Below, piece after piece: positions 5,242 to 6,553 of a stretch of 6,553 bases of DNA. The translations under genes were made by a program, and so were the position numbers. The notes under the pieces were generated by a model. The model worked only from the letters and a program-made list of their open reading frames with translations. It searched no databases and had not been told where the DNA came from. Each line of letters starts with the position of its first letter. The first letter of the stretch is position 1. The DNA lies in assembly GCA_030152805.1 (NCBI GenBank), contig JASLIG010000003.1, positions 1 to 6,553 of the forward strand, written 5' to 3'. Source of the stretch: Solirubrobacterales bacterium (GTDB lineage: Bacteria > Actinomycetota > Thermoleophilia > Solirubrobacterales > 70-9).

Positions 5242-5943
5242 CTAGTAGGGGCTGGGAACGCGGATGACGACGTCGTCGACGCTCGCCATCGCGCCCTTCG
5301 CGACCTTGGCGGAGCCGAGCGAGAAGCCCGATGCGCGGCCGCTCAGGTCGGCCGCCCCTTCGTCGGTGACGTCGGAGACCAGCTTGCCGCCGATGAAGGC
5401 GAGGATGCGGCAGTTGCCCTTTTCCTCGCCGGCAGTGATGTTGAAGGCACGCAGCCGCAGCTGGTTCGCCTTGTCCAGGCCGCCGATGCCCTCTACGTTC
5501 TTCTCGATGTCGAGGTATTCGATCGTGCCGTCGGCGTGGACCTTGCGCAGCTGCGACTTGCGCTGCAGCGGGTAGACGGCGAGCTGGTAGCGAGCGCCGC
5601 CCCCCGAGCGCAGGTCGAGCGCCAGGTACGCCGAACGCTGCACCGACATCGGAACCTGCGTCCTGGTCAGCAGCCGCATGGTCGCGGCGATCTCCAGGTC
5701 GCGTCCCAGCACCGGCGTGCGGTAGGAGCACTCCTTGGTCCCTTTGCCAATCGAGAAGTTGAAGGTGTGGCCGGTGCTGCCGCGCGCGCAGCGCTCGCCG
5801 GAGAGCTTGGCGATCTGGGCGAGCTGCCCCTTGCTCTCCATGCTGTTGCGGTAAACGCCGATCAGGGCGCCGCTCGCCACGCTCGCGAAAGCCAAGGTCG
5901 TGGCCACGAGCAGGGCAAAGACGCCTGTGCGGAGCGATCTCAC
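5242..5943 (-). CDS. Membrane-anchored or secreted protein with probable concanavalin A-like (LamG/DUF1080-type) domain
   Basis: 233 residues from GTG 5943 to TAG 5242-5244. The frame stays open upstream to an ATG at 6087, but that start would run 50 bp into meaA; GTG 5943 is the only usual start that avoids this and it opens directly on the export signal. Residues 2-6 are basic (RSLR), followed by a hydrophobic segment at ~7-30, either a signal peptide or a single N-terminal anchor with the rest outside. The C-terminal half has the strand pattern of a concanavalin A-like sandwich: LRLRAFNIT, CRILAFIGGKLVSDVTD, SGFSLGS and the closing SVDDVVIRVP, as in LamG/DUF1080 carbohydrate-binding or hydrolase-like domains. 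Cys52, Cys72 and Cys178 might form a disulphide. No catalytic residues were recognised; substrate and function are unknown. Confidence 0.82.
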   Translation of the reverse strand: MRSLRTGVFALLVATTLAFASVASGALIGVYRNSMESKGQLAQIAKLSGERCARGSTGHTFNFSIGKGTKECSYRTPVLGRDLEIAATMRLLTRTQVPMSVQRSAYLALDLRSGGGARYQLAVYPLQRKSQLRKVHADGTIEYLDIEKNVEGIGGLDKANQLRLRAFNITAGEEKGNCRILAFIGGKLVSDVTDEGAADLSGRASGFSLGSAKVAKGAMASVDDVVIRVPSPY

Positions 5944-6018
5944 AATCTCGCAGCCTAAACACAGGATCCTGGGAAAGATGCGGCCCCGGAGCGCGTGAAT
6001 GGCGGATTTCGGGACAAG

Positions 6019-6033
6019 CCAAATAAGATTTGG
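6019..6033. promoter_or_regulatory. Perfect palindrome CCAAAT-AAG-ATTTGG over the meaA promoter/start
   Basis: A 6-3-6 perfect inverted repeat ends 4 bases before the meaA ATG (6038). It contains TAAGAT (6024-6029), a plausible -10 box whose spacing would put the transcript start at about 6036-6038, a leaderless mRNA. A dimeric regulator bound here would block the promoter directly. It also lies in the 94-bp divergent gap with the ConA-like gene. The regulator is not identifiable from the sequence. Confidence 0.5.
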
Positions 6034-6037
6034 ATCG

Positions 6038-6553
6038 ATGAGCGAACACCGCCTTCCCGAGCGCGACCGCCCCTGGGTGATGCGCACCTACGCCGGTCAC
6101 TCCGACGCCCGACGCTCCAACGAGCTCTATCGAGGCAACCTCGCCAAGGGGCAAACCGGCCTCTCGGTCGCCTTCGACCTGCCGACCCAGACCGGCTACG
6201 ACCCCGATCACGTCCTCGCCCGCGGCGAGGTCGGCAAGGTCGGCGTCTCGATCGCCCACAAGGGCGACATGCACCAGCTTCTCGACGGCATTCCCCTCGA
6301 CGAGATGAACACCTCGATGACGATCAACGCGACCGCCGCCTGGCTACTCGGCCTCTACGTGACGGTCGCCGAGGAGAACGGAGTCGAGCGCGCCGCCCTC
6401 AAGGGCACGACGCAGAACGACATCATCAAGGAGTACCTCTCGCGCGGCACCTACGCCTTCCCGCCCGAGCCCTCGATGCGGCTGATCGCCGACATGGTCG
6501 CCTTCACGGTCAACGAGGTGCCGAGCTGGAACCCGACCAACATCTGCAGCTAC
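6038..6553 (+). CDS. meaA: Ethylmalonyl-CoA mutase (MeaA/Ecm), N-terminal 172 residues (3' partial)
   Basis: Coenzyme B12-dependent mutase of the methylmalonyl-CoA mutase family; Ecm converts (2R)-ethylmalonyl-CoA to (2S)-methylsuccinyl-CoA. The frame runs from ATG 6038 through the right edge with no stop, so only the first part of the substrate-binding TIM barrel is seen (the full family protein is roughly 650-700 residues, with the B12 domain at the C-terminus). Motifs: RTYAGHSDARRSNELYRGNLAKGQ (17-39), SVAFDLPTQTGYDPDHVLARGEVGKVG (43-69), MNTSMTINATAAWLL (90-104), GTTQNDIIKEYLSRGTY (123-139), WNPTNICSY (164-172). 'DLPTQTGYD' and 'MNTSMTINATAAWLL' match MeaA/Ecm; classical methylmalonyl-CoA mutases have DLATHRGYD and SVSMTMNGAV. 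The presence of ccr on the same strand supports Ecm. There is no good Shine-Dalgarno, so it is probably leaderless. Confidence 0.93.
   Translation, partial: MSEHRLPERDRPWVMRTYAGHSDARRSNELYRGNLAKGQTGLSVAFDLPTQTGYDPDHVLARGEVGKVGVSIAHKGDMHQLLDGIPLDEMNTSMTINATAAWLLGLYVTVAEENGVERAALKGTTQNDIIKEYLSRGTYAFPPEPSMRLIADMVAFTVNEVPSWNPTNICSY

Larger units (their letters stand above)
4894..5245. repeat. MITE-like palindromic element bounded by a perfect 22-bp inverted repeat
   Basis: Bases 4894-4915 and 5224-5245 are exact reverse complements (22/22), and the match stops abruptly on both sides. Each arm starts with CTAG, and that TAG is the stop codon of the flanking gene on each side (winged-helix gene at 4895-4897; ConA-like gene at 5242-5244 on the minus strand). 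This fits a ~350-bp non-autonomous element inserted at a CTAG (or TA) target between two almost abutting convergent genes. Because CTAG is its own reverse complement, target duplication and terminal repeat cannot be separated by eye. No transposase or other convincing gene lies inside. This accounts for the 344-bp gene-free gap 4898-5241. Confidence 0.55.

Noticed and set aside
5031..5267. 78-codon plus-strand frame inside the repeat element
   Set aside because: It crosses both palindromic arms and hairpins, lacks a Shine-Dalgarno, and its composition reflects the repeats.
5944..6087. Longer N-terminus for the ConA-like protein, starting at ATG 6087
   Set aside because: It would overlap the first 50 bases of meaA and the meaA promoter palindrome, and would place the signal segment at residue ~55. 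GTG 5943 is preferred.
5015..6274. 419-codon minus-strand frame through the repeat region and ConA-like gene
   Set aside because: Arg/Ala/Gly-rich shadow frame crossing two real genes and a palindromic intergenic region; no domain seen.

Overview
The window is GC-rich, with codons ending mostly in G or C, GTG/TTG start candidates and very short gaps between genes. This fits an actinobacterium. The family content suggests a Thermoleophilia/Solirubrobacterales-type soil lineage: a Ccr/MeaA pair, a small ArsR-like winged-helix protein, and a secreted sugar-dehydrogenase-like protein ending in a cysteine-containing Ig-like domain. The lineage is an inference from protein style, not a proven placement.

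Layout. (1) 1-1444, plus strand: the C-terminal 382 residues of crotonyl-CoA carboxylase/reductase (ccr), overlapping by one base a 97-residue protein with an ABM-like (dimeric alpha/beta barrel) look. (2) 1451-4482, minus strand: a two-gene unit, clpS (96 aa) followed by a 914-aa secreted glucose/sorbosone dehydrogenase-like beta-propeller with PKD/Ig-like domains. The two overlap by four bases (ATGA), and the second ends only 6 bp from the ccr unit, tail to tail. (3) 4483-4630: an AT-rich divergent control region with a -10-like box for clpS, a 19-bp inverted repeat, and a short leader that could hide the ribosome binding site of the next gene. (4) 4631-4897, plus strand: an 88-aa winged-helix regulator. 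(5) 4898-5241: no gene, but a nest of inverted repeats. A perfect 22-bp pair contains the stop codons of both flanking convergent genes and encloses a 29-bp pair (28/29) with two more hairpins inside. (6) 5242-5943, minus strand: a membrane-anchored or secreted protein with a probable concanavalin A-like domain. (7) 6038 to the right edge, plus strand: the N-terminal 172 residues of ethylmalonyl-CoA mutase (MeaA/Ecm), with a perfect 6-3-6 palindrome over its probable promoter and start.

How it works together. Ccr and MeaA/Ecm are two characteristic enzymes of the ethylmalonyl-CoA pathway: reductive carboxylation of crotonyl-CoA to ethylmalonyl-CoA, then B12-dependent rearrangement to methylsuccinyl-CoA. 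They lie on the same strand about 4.9 kb apart, so the window cuts through an ethylmalonyl-CoA locus holding an unrelated-looking clpS/dehydrogenase/regulator/envelope-protein block. The observations most worth following up are the nested palindromic element at 4894-5245, the ccr-coupled small protein, the alternative-pairing leader before the regulator, and the palindrome before meaA.
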